Source: Candidatus Microthrix subdominans (GTDB lineage: Bacteria > Actinomycetota > Acidimicrobiia > Acidimicrobiales > Microtrichaceae). Taken from it: a stretch of DNA of 64,000 nt. Position 1 is the first letter of the stretch; the number at the start of each line of letters is the position of its first letter. The position numbers and the translations under genes were made by a program. The notes beneath the pieces were generated by a model. That model ran no database searches. It saw only the letters and a program-made list of their open reading frames with translations, and was not told the origin of the DNA. Shown here in pieces: positions 15,729 to 23,616 of the stretch. The DNA is taken from assembly GCA_016719385.1 (NCBI GenBank), contig JADJZA010000008.1, positions 310,001-374,000 on the forward strand. The letters run 5' to 3'.

Positions 15729-17234
15729 ATGGCCATTCACAAGGTCCTCGGCATCGAGACCGAGTACGGCATCATCGTGCGCAATGCGCCCGAACAGAAC
15801 CCGATTGCGGCCTCCAGCCTGTTGGTCAACGCCTACGTGAGCGAGGTGGCCCGTGCCGGCACCGGTCCGCGGATCGGCTGGGACTTCGGTGACGAGATGC
15901 CCGCCAACGACGCACGCGGGGTGCTCGAGCAGTACGTGCAGCCGCCTGAGGTGGAAACTCACCTGGTCAACGCCGTGCTGACCAACGGGGCACGGTTCTA
16001 CGTCGACCACGCCCACCCCGAATATTCCTCGCCCGAGGTGGCATCGGCGCGCGATGGCGTGGTGTGGGACCGGGCCGGGGAGGAGGTGTTGCGCCGGGCG
16101 ATGACCGCCGCCAACGCCATCTTGGAGGACGGCCAGGAGGTGATCGTCCACAAGAACAACTCCGACGGCAAGGGCAACAGCTACGGCACCCACGAGAACT
16201 ACGTGATGGACCGCAACGTCCCGTTCAACCGGATCGTCGCCCGCGCCACTCCGCACCTGGTCACCCGCCAGGTGTTCTGCGGCGCAGGCAAGGTGGGGAG
16301 CGAGCTGCCCGGCCGAAAGGACGTCACCTACCAGCTCAGCCAACGTGCCGACTTCTTCGAGGAGGAGGTTGGCCTCGAAACGACGCTGAAGCGGCCGATC
16401 ATCAACACCCGGGACGAACCCCACGCCGACCCGCGCCGCTACCGACGCCTACACGTGATCATCGGTGATGCCAACATGTCGGAATGGGCCACCTGGATGA
16501 AGCTGGCGACCACCTCGATCGTGCTGGCGATGATCGAGGACGACTGGCCGATGGGCGAGCTTCGGCCGGTGACCCCGGTCGCCACCCTGCGCCACATCAG
16601 CTGGGACCTGAGCCTGAGCGAAACCTACGAGACGCTCGATGGTGGCACGATCACGGCGCTGGGGGCCCAGCGGGAGCTGTGCGCGCTGGCGCGTGGTTGG
16701 GGCGAGCAGTGCGACACCTCGGCGGTGGGTGGCGACGACGTGCTGGCCGAGGTGCTCGGCGAGTGGGAGCGGGTGCTCGACGACCTGGAACACGACCGCC
16801 AGCGCGCCGCCGACCGGGTGGACTGGGTGGCCAAAGGCCGGCTGCTGGGCGGGTTCGCCGAGCGGCACCAGTTGCCACCTGGCGCCCCCAAGCTGCGGGC
16901 ACTCGACTTGCAATACCACGACATGCGCCCCGATCGCTGCCTGGCCCTCCGGGCCGGCCTGCGCACGCTGGTGAGCGCCGTGGAGGTGGCCGCCGCCGTC
17001 GACCTGCCGCCCACCGATACCAGGGCGTGGTTCCGGGGCACCGTGCTCGCACGGTTCACCGATCAGGTGGTGACGGCCAACTGGGATTCGATCGTGTTCG
17101 ACACCGGTACGTCGTCGCTGTCGCGGGTGCCGATGATGGAGCCCACCCGCGGCACCGAAGCGATCCTGGGCGAGATGGTGGCGTCGAGCGCCGACGCCGC
17201 CGAGCTGTTGGCCAAGTTGAACGCTTCGCGCTGA
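15729..17234 (+). CDS. dop: Pup deamidase/depupylase Dop
   Basis: Dop belongs to the carboxylate-amine ligase family. It deamidates Pup-Gln and removes Pup from substrates. The N-terminal GIETEYGI (residues 8-15) is the nucleotide/metal-binding start, the stretch after NAPEQNPIAASS is the Dop-specific loop, and D93 in YVDHAHPEYSSPE is the expected catalytic aspartate. INTRDEPHAD and VIIGDANMSEWATW are also typical. Because Pup in this locus already ends in Glu, the deamidase activity would not be needed and Dop would act mainly as a depupylase. The length of 501 aa is normal. It is followed by foreign-looking genes before pup. Confidence 0.96.
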   Translation: MAIHKVLGIETEYGIIVRNAPEQNPIAASSLLVNAYVSEVARAGTGPRIGWDFGDEMPANDARGVLEQYVQPPEVETHLVNAVLTNGARFYVDHAHPEYSSPEVASARDGVVWDRAGEEVLRRAMTAANAILEDGQEVIVHKNNSDGKGNSYGTHENYVMDRNVPFNRIVARATPHLVTRQVFCGAGKVGSELPGRKDVTYQLSQRADFFEEEVGLETTLKRPIINTRDEPHADPRRYRRLHVIIGDANMSEWATWMKLATTSIVLAMIEDDWPMGELRPVTPVATLRHISWDLSLSETYETLDGGTITALGAQRELCALARGWGEQCDTSAVGGDDVLAEVLGEWERVLDDLEHDRQRAADRVDWVAKGRLLGGFAERHQLPPGAPKLRALDLQYHDMRPDRCLALRAGLRTLVSAVEVAAAVDLPPTDTRAWFRGTVLARFTDQVVTANWDSIVFDTGTSSLSRVPMMEPTRGTEAILGEMVASSADAAELLAKLNASR

Positions 17235-17336
17235 CCTGGCTCGCGCTGCCGGCGAGGTGCAAGCTGATCCTGGCCGCCGGTTCTCGGCGGTGCGGGTCGT
17301 TCGATTGGCCGTTCACCGGACATCGGCGGTGCGGGT

Positions 17337-18638
17337 TCATTCGAGTTGGCTGCCGTCGGGTCGGGTGGTGTGCCAGGTGCCGTCGGGGTTGCGGTGGATG
17401 GTGAAGCCCTTTTGTTTCCAGCGGTTGTGTTTGCCGCACAACGGTGCCGCGTTTGAGGGGCTGGTTGGGCCACCCTTGCCGTGTTCGTGGAGGTGGTCGA
17501 TCTCACAGGCGCTGGTCGGGACGGTGCAACCGGGCCAGACACAACAGGTGTGCCCGGCGGTGGCGGCGGTGCGGGCCGAACCGGTGAACCGTCGTGCCCG
17601 TCCGAGGTCGATGACGACACCTGCGGCATCGACGATCATGCGGCGGATCTGGGCGGCGAGACCGTCGAGGCTGTTGGTGGCCGCTTCGGTCGGGTCAACG
17701 CCGTGACTGTCACCGTTGCGGCACATGTACGTGTCGGGGTCGAACTTGGGTGCCCGGTCGGCGTCGATCGCGTCGAGCATTTCCTCGTAGGCGGCGGCTG
17801 ACCAGTGGATGTTGTGGACGAACCCGGGTGGGACGGCACCGTCGGGTGCCGATGCTGCGTCTTGGAACAGCCGGTGCAACGCGTCGGCACGGCGTTGGGG
17901 TGGGGTGCGTTCCAGGTCGGCGTTGGTGACGGTGTCGCCGAGGCGTGCTTTGGCTTCGGCCCAGTCCGCCCGGAATTCGGCGTCGATGTACCGGTCGAGG
18001 ATCTCGCGCATCTCGGCACCCTGGATCGACGCGAAGAACCCGGTGAGGTCCCAGGAGTTGTCCCACGGGTTCTGGACCAGTTTGGTGTTGCGGTTGGTGT
18101 GATTGCGTTCGTTGGCCGGCTCGGGGCCGTCCTCATCGATCAGGCGTTCCCACTGGCGGGTCTTCGACTCGAACTGCCTGGCCGACAGGATGTTGGCATC
18201 GGCAAGGAACTGGTGTTGGCGGGCTTCCATCGCGGGTGCGACCCGAGGATTGGTATGCACCCGGCCCAACAGGTGCATCTGATCGGTTCCGATCTCACCA
18301 TCGGCCCACGCGTCGGCCAGCTTCGGCAGCGAGCGGCACGCCCTAGCGGTCTTCTCACGTGCCGATGCCTCCGCCCCGGACAGCTTGGCGTGATGCTTGG
18401 CCATCACCATGGCCGACGCGTGCCCGTCATCCACATACAGCCCGGCCCGGTCGATCGCACCCACCAACGCCGTGGCCGCAGCGTCAACCTGCCGACGTAA
18501 CACCTCAACCTCACGCAACCACACGATGGCATCGGGGCCGTCAACCGGCGCCACACCGGCAGCAAACAACCCATCAAGACCCAGGTTGATCCGGTCGATC
18601 ACCGTCCTCGCGTCAAGCGCCCACACCATCGAACTCAT
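17337..18638 (-). CDS. DUF222 / HNH endonuclease domain protein (copy 1)
   Basis: The protein has an N-terminal DUF222 region (about residues 1-280) and a C-terminal HNH nuclease-like domain. The latter holds the zinc-site cysteines in CCVWPGC, the HNH core CEIDHLHEHGKGG, and NAAPLCGKHNRWK. Such proteins are multicopy in actinobacteria and are often found in variable loci, but their target is unknown. A second member lies at 54742-56163 and is nearly identical over the last about 95 residues. It interrupts the proteasome locus on the opposite strand, convergent with dop, which suggests insertion. The start at 18638 is supported by a CATACT 7 nt upstream; a longer reading to 18689 is possible. 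Confidence 0.88.
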   Translation of the reverse strand: MSSMVWALDARTVIDRINLGLDGLFAAGVAPVDGPDAIVWLREVEVLRRQVDAAATALVGAIDRAGLYVDDGHASAMVMAKHHAKLSGAEASAREKTARACRSLPKLADAWADGEIGTDQMHLLGRVHTNPRVAPAMEARQHQFLADANILSARQFESKTRQWERLIDEDGPEPANERNHTNRNTKLVQNPWDNSWDLTGFFASIQGAEMREILDRYIDAEFRADWAEAKARLGDTVTNADLERTPPQRRADALHRLFQDAASAPDGAVPPGFVHNIHWSAAAYEEMLDAIDADRAPKFDPDTYMCRNGDSHGVDPTEAATNSLDGLAAQIRRMIVDAAGVVIDLGRARRFTGSARTAATAGHTCCVWPGCTVPTSACEIDHLHEHGKGGPTSPSNAAPLCGKHNRWKQKGFTIHRNPDGTWHTTRPDGSQLE

Positions 18639-18697
18639 GTACCCCAGTATGAAGAGGACCAGTGACAAGCAAACAGGGTTCTGCGACACTGTGTACG

Positions 18698-18720
18698 ACG
18701 TTCGGGCATCTGGCGAACGT
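18698..18720. promoter_or_regulatory. Inverted repeat ACGTTCG-N9-CGAACGT
   Basis: A perfect 7-bp inverted repeat with a 9-nt spacer lies in the gap between the HNH gene and the PhoX-like pseudogene. It could be an operator for either divergent gene; no known regulator can be assigned. Confidence 0.3.
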
Positions 18721-18866
18721 GTCGGGGGCTATCCTAGCGGGGATTGATAGCGGGCCTGCAGCGGAACGATTCGACGGCGACGAAGAAGCTGCGATGGCAG
18801 CGTCACAGCGGATGGCGCCCGGACGGGAAAATTTGTTGGCGGATCGAATAGCTGAGTTCAATCTGA

Positions 18867-18885
18867 AGGGTGGGAAAAACACCCT
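18867..18885 (+). other. Short hairpin before the ribosome site of the PhoX-like pseudogene
   Basis: AGGGTG and CACCCT form a 6-bp stem around a GGAAAAA loop, immediately followed by GAGGGGG, the ribosome site for ATG 18897. Such a hairpin could stabilise or gate the message. Confidence 0.3.
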
Positions 18886-18896
18886 GAGGGGGACCA

Positions 18897-20149
18897 ATGA
18901 AGCATCAACACCCGCCCGACACCTCCCGGCGTCGTCTGCTGGCCGCCTTGGCTGGATTGCCCGCTGGCGCTCTGCTCGTCGCCGCTGATTGCAACGCTGT
19001 CACCACCCCACCCCCCGGGTCGACCACGTCGACGACCGGCACAGCCACGACGACGGCGACACCGACGACGGTCGGGTTGCGACGCCCGTCTCGTGGACCC
19101 AGCCGATGGTCGACTCGGGCGCCGACGGCCTGTGGGTGCCCCAGGGCTGGAGCGCCACCGTGTTGGCCCGTACCGGTGAGAAGGTGGGCTCCACCAACTA
19201 CGTGTGGTCGGCCGCCCCCGATGGCGCCGCCTCGTTCGTCGATCCGGGTGGCGTGGGGTGGTGGGTGGCGATCAACCACGAGGCCAGCTCCCGCAGCGGC
19301 GGTGGGGCGAGCGCCATCCATCTTTCCGAGGACGGCGAAGTGATCGCCGCACATCGCATCATCGGCGGCAGCTCCTACAACTGCGCCGGTGGCGCCACCC
19401 CGTGGGGCACTTGGCTCTCGGGCGAGGAGGTTGTTCGGGGGCGTATCTGGGAGGCCAACCCGACGATCGCGAACAGCGGTGAGCTGCGACCAGCGATGGG
19501 CGTCTTCGCCCACGAGGCGGCGGCGGTGGACGAAGCCCGTAAGGGGATCTACATGACCGAGGACCAGCCCGACGGTCGCCTCTACCGCTTCACACCAAGG
19601 TCGTGGCCCAACCTGAACGCTGGAACCCTCGAGGTGGCCGTCGTGAGCGGTGGCACCATCGGTGGCACGGGGTCGGTCGCCTGGGCCGAGGTGCCCGACC
19701 CGTCAGCGGCGACGACCGACACCCGTGCTCAGGTGGCCGAGTCCACCCCGTATGCGGGCGGGGAGGGCATCGCATTCGGCCACGGCAAGATCTTCTTCTC
19801 GACCAAGCACGACAACACGGTGTGGGCCTATGACCCGGCCAGCAGTGTGATGACGATCGTGTACCGGGCCGGCGCCGGCGCCGTGTTGACCGGGGTGGAC
19901 AACCTGTGGTGGGACGACCTGTCCTCCACGCTGTTGACCGCCGAGGACGGCGGCAACATGGAGTTGGTTGCGCTAGGCCTCGATGGCTCGGCCGTTCCGA
20001 TCCTGCGGGCCGAGGGTCATGGTGGCTCGGAGATCACCGGCCCCACCGTCTCACCGAATCGCCGGTTCATGACGCTGTCCAGCCAGCGGGGGAGCGCCAA
20101 CTCGATTGGGGTGACCTGGCTGGTCGAGGGCGCCTTCCCGTCGCGCTGA
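18897..20149 (+). pseudogene. PhoX-like (DUF839) Tat lipoprotein, frameshifted copy
   Basis: The coding sequence starts MKHQHPPDTSRRRLLAALAG, a Tat signal with an SRRRLL motif, followed by a lipobox ending in AADC. About 58 codons in, within the Thr-rich linker (about 19030-19080), the reading frame must shift by one base to continue into VATPVSWTQPMVDSGADGL and the rest of the domain, which is intact to 20149. The domain matches PhoX/DUF839 secreted phosphatases (NCAGGATPWGTWLSGEE, FAHEAAAVDEA, YMTEDQPDGRLYRF). The intact paralogue at 20540 shows the expected frame. The break may be a real inactivating indel or a one-base sequencing error. The two copies enclose pup. Confidence 0.82.
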
Positions 20150-20312
20150 CCCGGGACGGGAACTGCGCCGCCACGTCGGCCTGACGACGAGGCTTCGAGT
20201 TGGTCGGCGCGTTCCGCCAGACGCGTGTGGGCGAGATACGCGGGGGAGGCCGCTTACCCGCGCTAAAAAGTCACACGGCTGGACTAAGTTGCGGCCTGAC
20301 CCAGGAGGGCTG

Positions 20313-20522
20313 ATGGCCGAACGAGAAACACAGCGCAAGGCGACACCATCCCGTCAGGCGGAGGATGAACAGGTCGATGAGGCAGTGCCCGGTGGCCAGG
20401 CGGCCGAGACCGGCGAGCGGCTGAAGGCCGAGCTCGATGATCTTCTCGACGAGATCGACGAAGTCCTCGAGACCAACGCCGAGGACTTCGTGAAGTCCTA
20501 CGTGCAAAAGGGCGGCGAGTAA
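20313..20522 (+). CDS. pup: Prokaryotic ubiquitin-like protein Pup
   Basis: Pup is the 69-aa disordered tag that PafA joins to substrate lysines for delivery to the proteasome. The C-terminal half matches the family closely: LDDLLDEIDEVLETNAEDF, then a YVQKGGE end. The helix in this region is the one bound by the Mpa coiled coil. The last residue is Glu rather than the Gln seen in mycobacteria, so it is encoded in the ligation-ready form. The ATG has AGGAGGG 5 nt upstream. It lies 17 bp before the second PhoX-like gene and is separated from dop by two inserted genes, so its usual operon with dop and prcBA is disrupted. Confidence 0.97.
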   Translation: MAERETQRKATPSRQAEDEQVDEAVPGGQAAETGERLKAELDDLLDEIDEVLETNAEDFVKSYVQKGGE

Positions 20523-20539
20523 GCACAGGTGGGGGAGCG

Positions 20540-21817
20540 ATGAGTCCGCAGCACCCACCCGATTCGTCCCGGCGTCGGCTGCTGGCCGCCTTGGCCGGAG
20601 CGCCGATCGGCGCCTTGCTCGTCGGCGCCGGCTGCAGCTCCGATGGCGGCGACACCGCGTCCACGTCCGGTTCAAAGAAGAAGACGACGACGTCCACCTC
20701 GACGAACGGAGTGCCAACGTCCGCGCCGTCGACCCCGGCGTCGTGGTCCAAGCCGACGATCGACTCCGGTGCCGACGGCCTGTTGGTGCCCGCCGGGTGG
20801 AGCGCCACCGTGCTGGCCCGTACCGGCGAGAAGGTCGGCTCGACCAACTACGTCTGGTCGCCGGCGCCCGACGGCGCCGCCACGTTCGCCGACCCGGACG
20901 ACGACGGTTGGTGGGTGGCCATCAACCACGAGGCCGCCTCCGACAACGGTGGCGGCGCAAGCGCCATCCATCTGTCCGACGACGGCAAGGTGATCGCCGC
21001 CCATCGCATCCTCGGTGGCACCACCCTCAACTGCGCCGGTGGCCCCACCCCTTGGGGCACCTGGCTGTCGGGCGAGGAGTTTGACCAGGGTCGTGTGTGG
21101 GAGGCCGATCCGACCGTCGAGAACAGCGGCGAGGCTCGGCCGGCGTTGGGCGTGTTCAAGCACGAGGCCGCAGGGGTGGACGAGGCCGGCAAGGCGGTCT
21201 ACCTGACCGAGGACCAGCCCGACGGTCGCTTCTACCGCTTCACTCCGTCGTCGTGGCCCGATCTGGGCGCCGGCACCCTCGAGGTTGCGGTGGTGAAGGG
21301 CGGAAGCATCGACGGCACCGGAGCGGTGACGTGGGCGGAGGTGCCCGACCCGTCGGCGGCGGAAATGGCCACGCGAACCCAGGTGGCCGACTCCACCCCG
21401 TATGCGGGCGGGGAGGGCATCGCGCTCGGCGACGGCAAGATCTTCTTCTCGACCAAGCTGGACAACACGGTGTGGGCCTACGACCCGGCCAGCAACGAGA
21501 TGTCGATCGTTTACCGGGCAAGCGGAGACGGCGCCACCGGAGACGGGGACGTGCTGACCGGCGTCGACAACCTGTGGTGGGACGGTCCGTCGGCAACGCT
21601 GTTGACCGCCGAGGACGGCGGCAATATGGAGCTGGTTGCACTCGGCCTCGATGGCTCCGCCGTCCCGATCCTGCGGGTCGAGGGTCACGATGGCTCGGAG
21701 ATCACCGGCCCCACCGTGTCACCCGACCGCAAGTTCATGACCCTGTCCAGCCAACGGGGGCGCAAGGACTCGATCGGGGTGACCTGGCTGGTCGAGGGCC
21801 CGCTGCCGTCGGTCTAA
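20540..21817 (+). CDS. PhoX-like (DUF839) Tat-exported lipoprotein
   Basis: The 425-aa protein starts with a Tat signal (SSRRRLLAALAG) and a lipobox ending LLVGAGCSS, so it is probably exported folded and lipid-anchored outside. A Ser/Thr/Lys-rich linker (about residues 35-70) leads to a DUF839/PhoX beta-propeller-type domain. That domain has NCAGGPTPWGTWLSGEE, FKHEAAGVDEAGKAV, YLTEDQPDGRFYRF and NLWWDGPSATLLTAEDG. PhoX enzymes are calcium/iron phosphatases; the metal ligands cannot be checked by eye, so a phosphatase role is family inference. It starts 17 bp after pup and is a tandem paralogue of the broken gene upstream of pup. Confidence 0.88.
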   Translation: MSPQHPPDSSRRRLLAALAGAPIGALLVGAGCSSDGGDTASTSGSKKKTTTSTSTNGVPTSAPSTPASWSKPTIDSGADGLLVPAGWSATVLARTGEKVGSTNYVWSPAPDGAATFADPDDDGWWVAINHEAASDNGGGASAIHLSDDGKVIAAHRILGGTTLNCAGGPTPWGTWLSGEEFDQGRVWEADPTVENSGEARPALGVFKHEAAGVDEAGKAVYLTEDQPDGRFYRFTPSSWPDLGAGTLEVAVVKGGSIDGTGAVTWAEVPDPSAAEMATRTQVADSTPYAGGEGIALGDGKIFFSTKLDNTVWAYDPASNEMSIVYRASGDGATGDGDVLTGVDNLWWDGPSATLLTAEDGGNMELVALGLDGSAVPILRVEGHDGSEITGPTVSPDRKFMTLSSQRGRKDSIGVTWLVEGPLPSV

Positions 21818-21840
21818 CCGGGGCGTCGGGTCCTCGCCGC

Positions 21841-21846
21841 TACGCT
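21841..21846 (+). promoter_or_regulatory. Leaderless -10 hexamer TACGCT
   Basis: TACGCT lies 8 nt before the prcB ATG. It gives prcBA its own promoter after the inserted PhoX-like gene. Confidence 0.5.
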
Positions 21847-21854
21847 GACTGGCG

Positions 21855-22640
21855 ATGAACCTCCCCACCTTCTCGCCGGGTGACGACCCAGGCCCCGACT
21901 TTGCCCGACTGGTGCGCAACAGCGGCCTGAGCGCACCCGTCCCCTCGGGCGACGCCACCCTTGCCGTCCCGCACGGTACGACGTGTCTGGCGGTCCGCTT
22001 CGCAGACGGCGTGATCATGGCCGGTGATCGTCGGGCCACCTCGGGCAACCTGATCAGCCACCGCAACATCGAGAAGGTCTTCCCCGGCGACCGCTACAGC
22101 GGCGTCGCCATCGCCGGTGCGGCAGGTCCGGCCGTGCAGATGGTCCGGCTGTTCCAGCTGCAACTCGAGCACTACGAGAAGGTGGAAGGCGATCACCTGT
22201 CACTGGAGGGCAAGGCCAACCAGCTGAGCCAGATGGTGGCCCAGCACCTGCCGATGGCCATGCAGGGCCTGGCGGTCGTACCGATCTTCGCCGGTTACGA
22301 CCTGAAGCGAGGCGAGGGCCGGCTGTTCCAGTACGACGTGACCGGCGGGCGCTACGAGGAGGCCGATCACACGGCCACCGGGTCGGGCAGCCTGCACGCC
22401 GGCACCGTCGTCAAGATGGGCTGGAGGCGAGACCTGAGCGAGGCCGCCGCCGTCGACCTCGTGCTCGAAGCGCTCTACCAGGCGGCCGAGGAGGACTCGG
22501 CCACCGGGGGCCCCGACCTGTTGCGGGGTATCTACCCGATCGTGGCCACCATCACCGCCCGCGGCTTCGAACGCATCGACGACTCGGGCCTGGCCGAGCG
22601 CACCGAGGCACTCATCGAGCGCCTGCGGGAACGGCGCTAG
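21855..22640 (+). CDS. prcB: 20S proteasome beta subunit PrcB
   Basis: This is the catalytic subunit of the core particle. Residues 1-41 are the propeptide that is removed autocatalytically before T42 in the HG/TTCLAVRF site; T42 is the nucleophile. The mature part has the Ntn-hydrolase pattern with GVIMAGDRRATSGNLI, the NIEKVF segment containing the catalytic lysine, and a GSGSLHAG motif late in the domain. The 261-aa length agrees with actinobacterial PrcB (Mtb 291 with a longer propeptide). It is followed by prcA after 66 bp. Confidence 0.97.
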   Translation: MNLPTFSPGDDPGPDFARLVRNSGLSAPVPSGDATLAVPHGTTCLAVRFADGVIMAGDRRATSGNLISHRNIEKVFPGDRYSGVAIAGAAGPAVQMVRLFQLQLEHYEKVEGDHLSLEGKANQLSQMVAQHLPMAMQGLAVVPIFAGYDLKRGEGRLFQYDVTGGRYEEADHTATGSGSLHAGTVVKMGWRRDLSEAAAVDLVLEALYQAAEEDSATGGPDLLRGIYPIVATITARGFERIDDSGLAERTEALIERLRERR

Positions 22641-22706
22641 CGCCGCCCGGCGCCGCTGACCCATGTCCCCCGCACCCTCCCTACGTTTGTCTTCGATCGG
22701 AGCACC

Positions 22707-23573
22707 ATGACCCAGCCGTTCTACGTCGCCCCCGAGCAGGTGATGAAGGACCGGGCCGATTACGCCCGCAAGGGGATCGCCCGCGGTCGCAGCCTGATCG
22801 GCATGTCCTGTGACGAGGCCATCCTGATCTGTGCGGAGAACCCCAGCCGCCTGCTGCGCAAGATCTACGAGATTTACGACCGCATCGCCTTTGCCGGCGT
22901 CGGCAAATACAACGAGTTCGACCAGCTCCGCATCGCCGGGGTGCGCAGCGCCGACCTCAAGGGCTACGCCTACAGCCGTGAGGACGTGGACGGGCGCAGC
23001 CTGGCCAACGGCTATGCCCAGAGCCTGGGCAACGTCTTCACCCACGAGATGAAGCCGATGGAGGTGGAGATCCTGATCGCCGAGGTGTCGAACGGGCCCG
23101 ACGATGACCGGCTGTTCCACATCCTCTACGACGGCACACTGATCGACGAGGCCAGCTTCACCGTGTTGGGCGGTGACGCCGAGGCGGTTCGGAACCGGGT
23201 GGCCAGCGAGTTCGAAGCCACGCCGAGCTTGGCGGACGGCCTGCGACTGGCCGCTTTGGCCCTGGCCGGGCCCGACCGCAGCCTGTCGGCGGGCGACCTG
23301 GAGGTGGCGGTGCTGGACCGCAACGTCGAGCATCGGGCATTTCGCCGGCTGACCGTTGACGAGGTCGCCGAACTGCTCGGCGGTGAGGTGGGCGGGAGCG
23401 ACCAGTCCGGTTCCGGTAATGGGGCGTCCGACGTCGAGGAGATACCCCTCGCTGCAACGGTCACCACCGATACCGGTGCCACCGACCTGTCGACCGCCGA
23501 AACCGACGCATCGGCGGAGGCCGAGAACGACGACGAGAAGGCCCCGGAGGCCGACTCGGACGACGGCACCTGA
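22707..23573 (+). CDS. prcA: 20S proteasome alpha subunit PrcA, with long acidic tail
   Basis: The alpha subunit forms the outer gating ring to which Mpa docks. The N-terminal MTQPFYVAPEQVMKDRADYA and RGIAFAGVGKYNEFD-type elements are typical, and the body (about residues 1-230) aligns with other PrcA proteins. Beyond it there is an approximately 55-residue C-terminal tail very rich in Asp, Glu, Thr, Ser and Ala, so the protein is 288 aa against about 248 in M. tuberculosis. The tail should be disordered. A CGGAG ribosome site precedes the ATG, and a TACGTT at 22682 may provide an additional start of transcription. Confidence 0.96.
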   Translation: MTQPFYVAPEQVMKDRADYARKGIARGRSLIGMSCDEAILICAENPSRLLRKIYEIYDRIAFAGVGKYNEFDQLRIAGVRSADLKGYAYSREDVDGRSLANGYAQSLGNVFTHEMKPMEVEILIAEVSNGPDDDRLFHILYDGTLIDEASFTVLGGDAEAVRNRVASEFEATPSLADGLRLAALALAGPDRSLSAGDLEVAVLDRNVEHRAFRRLTVDEVAELLGGEVGGSDQSGSGNGASDVEEIPLAATVTTDTGATDLSTAETDASAEAENDDEKAPEADSDDGT

Positions 23574-23603
23574 AGACCGGCTCCAAAAACGGCTGGGCCT
23601 GAG

Positions 23604-23609
23604 TAGCCT
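23604..23609 (+). promoter_or_regulatory. Leaderless -10 hexamer TAGCCT
   Basis: TAGCCT lies 7 nt before the pafA ATG at 23617 and fixes that start. Confidence 0.5.
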
Positions 23610-23616
23610 GCGGTCG

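Noticed and set aside
17281..17350. Direct repeat TCGGCGGTGCGGGT after dop as an insertion scar
   Set aside because: The two copies are short and imperfect, and one lies against the HNH gene end, so no target-site duplication could be shown.
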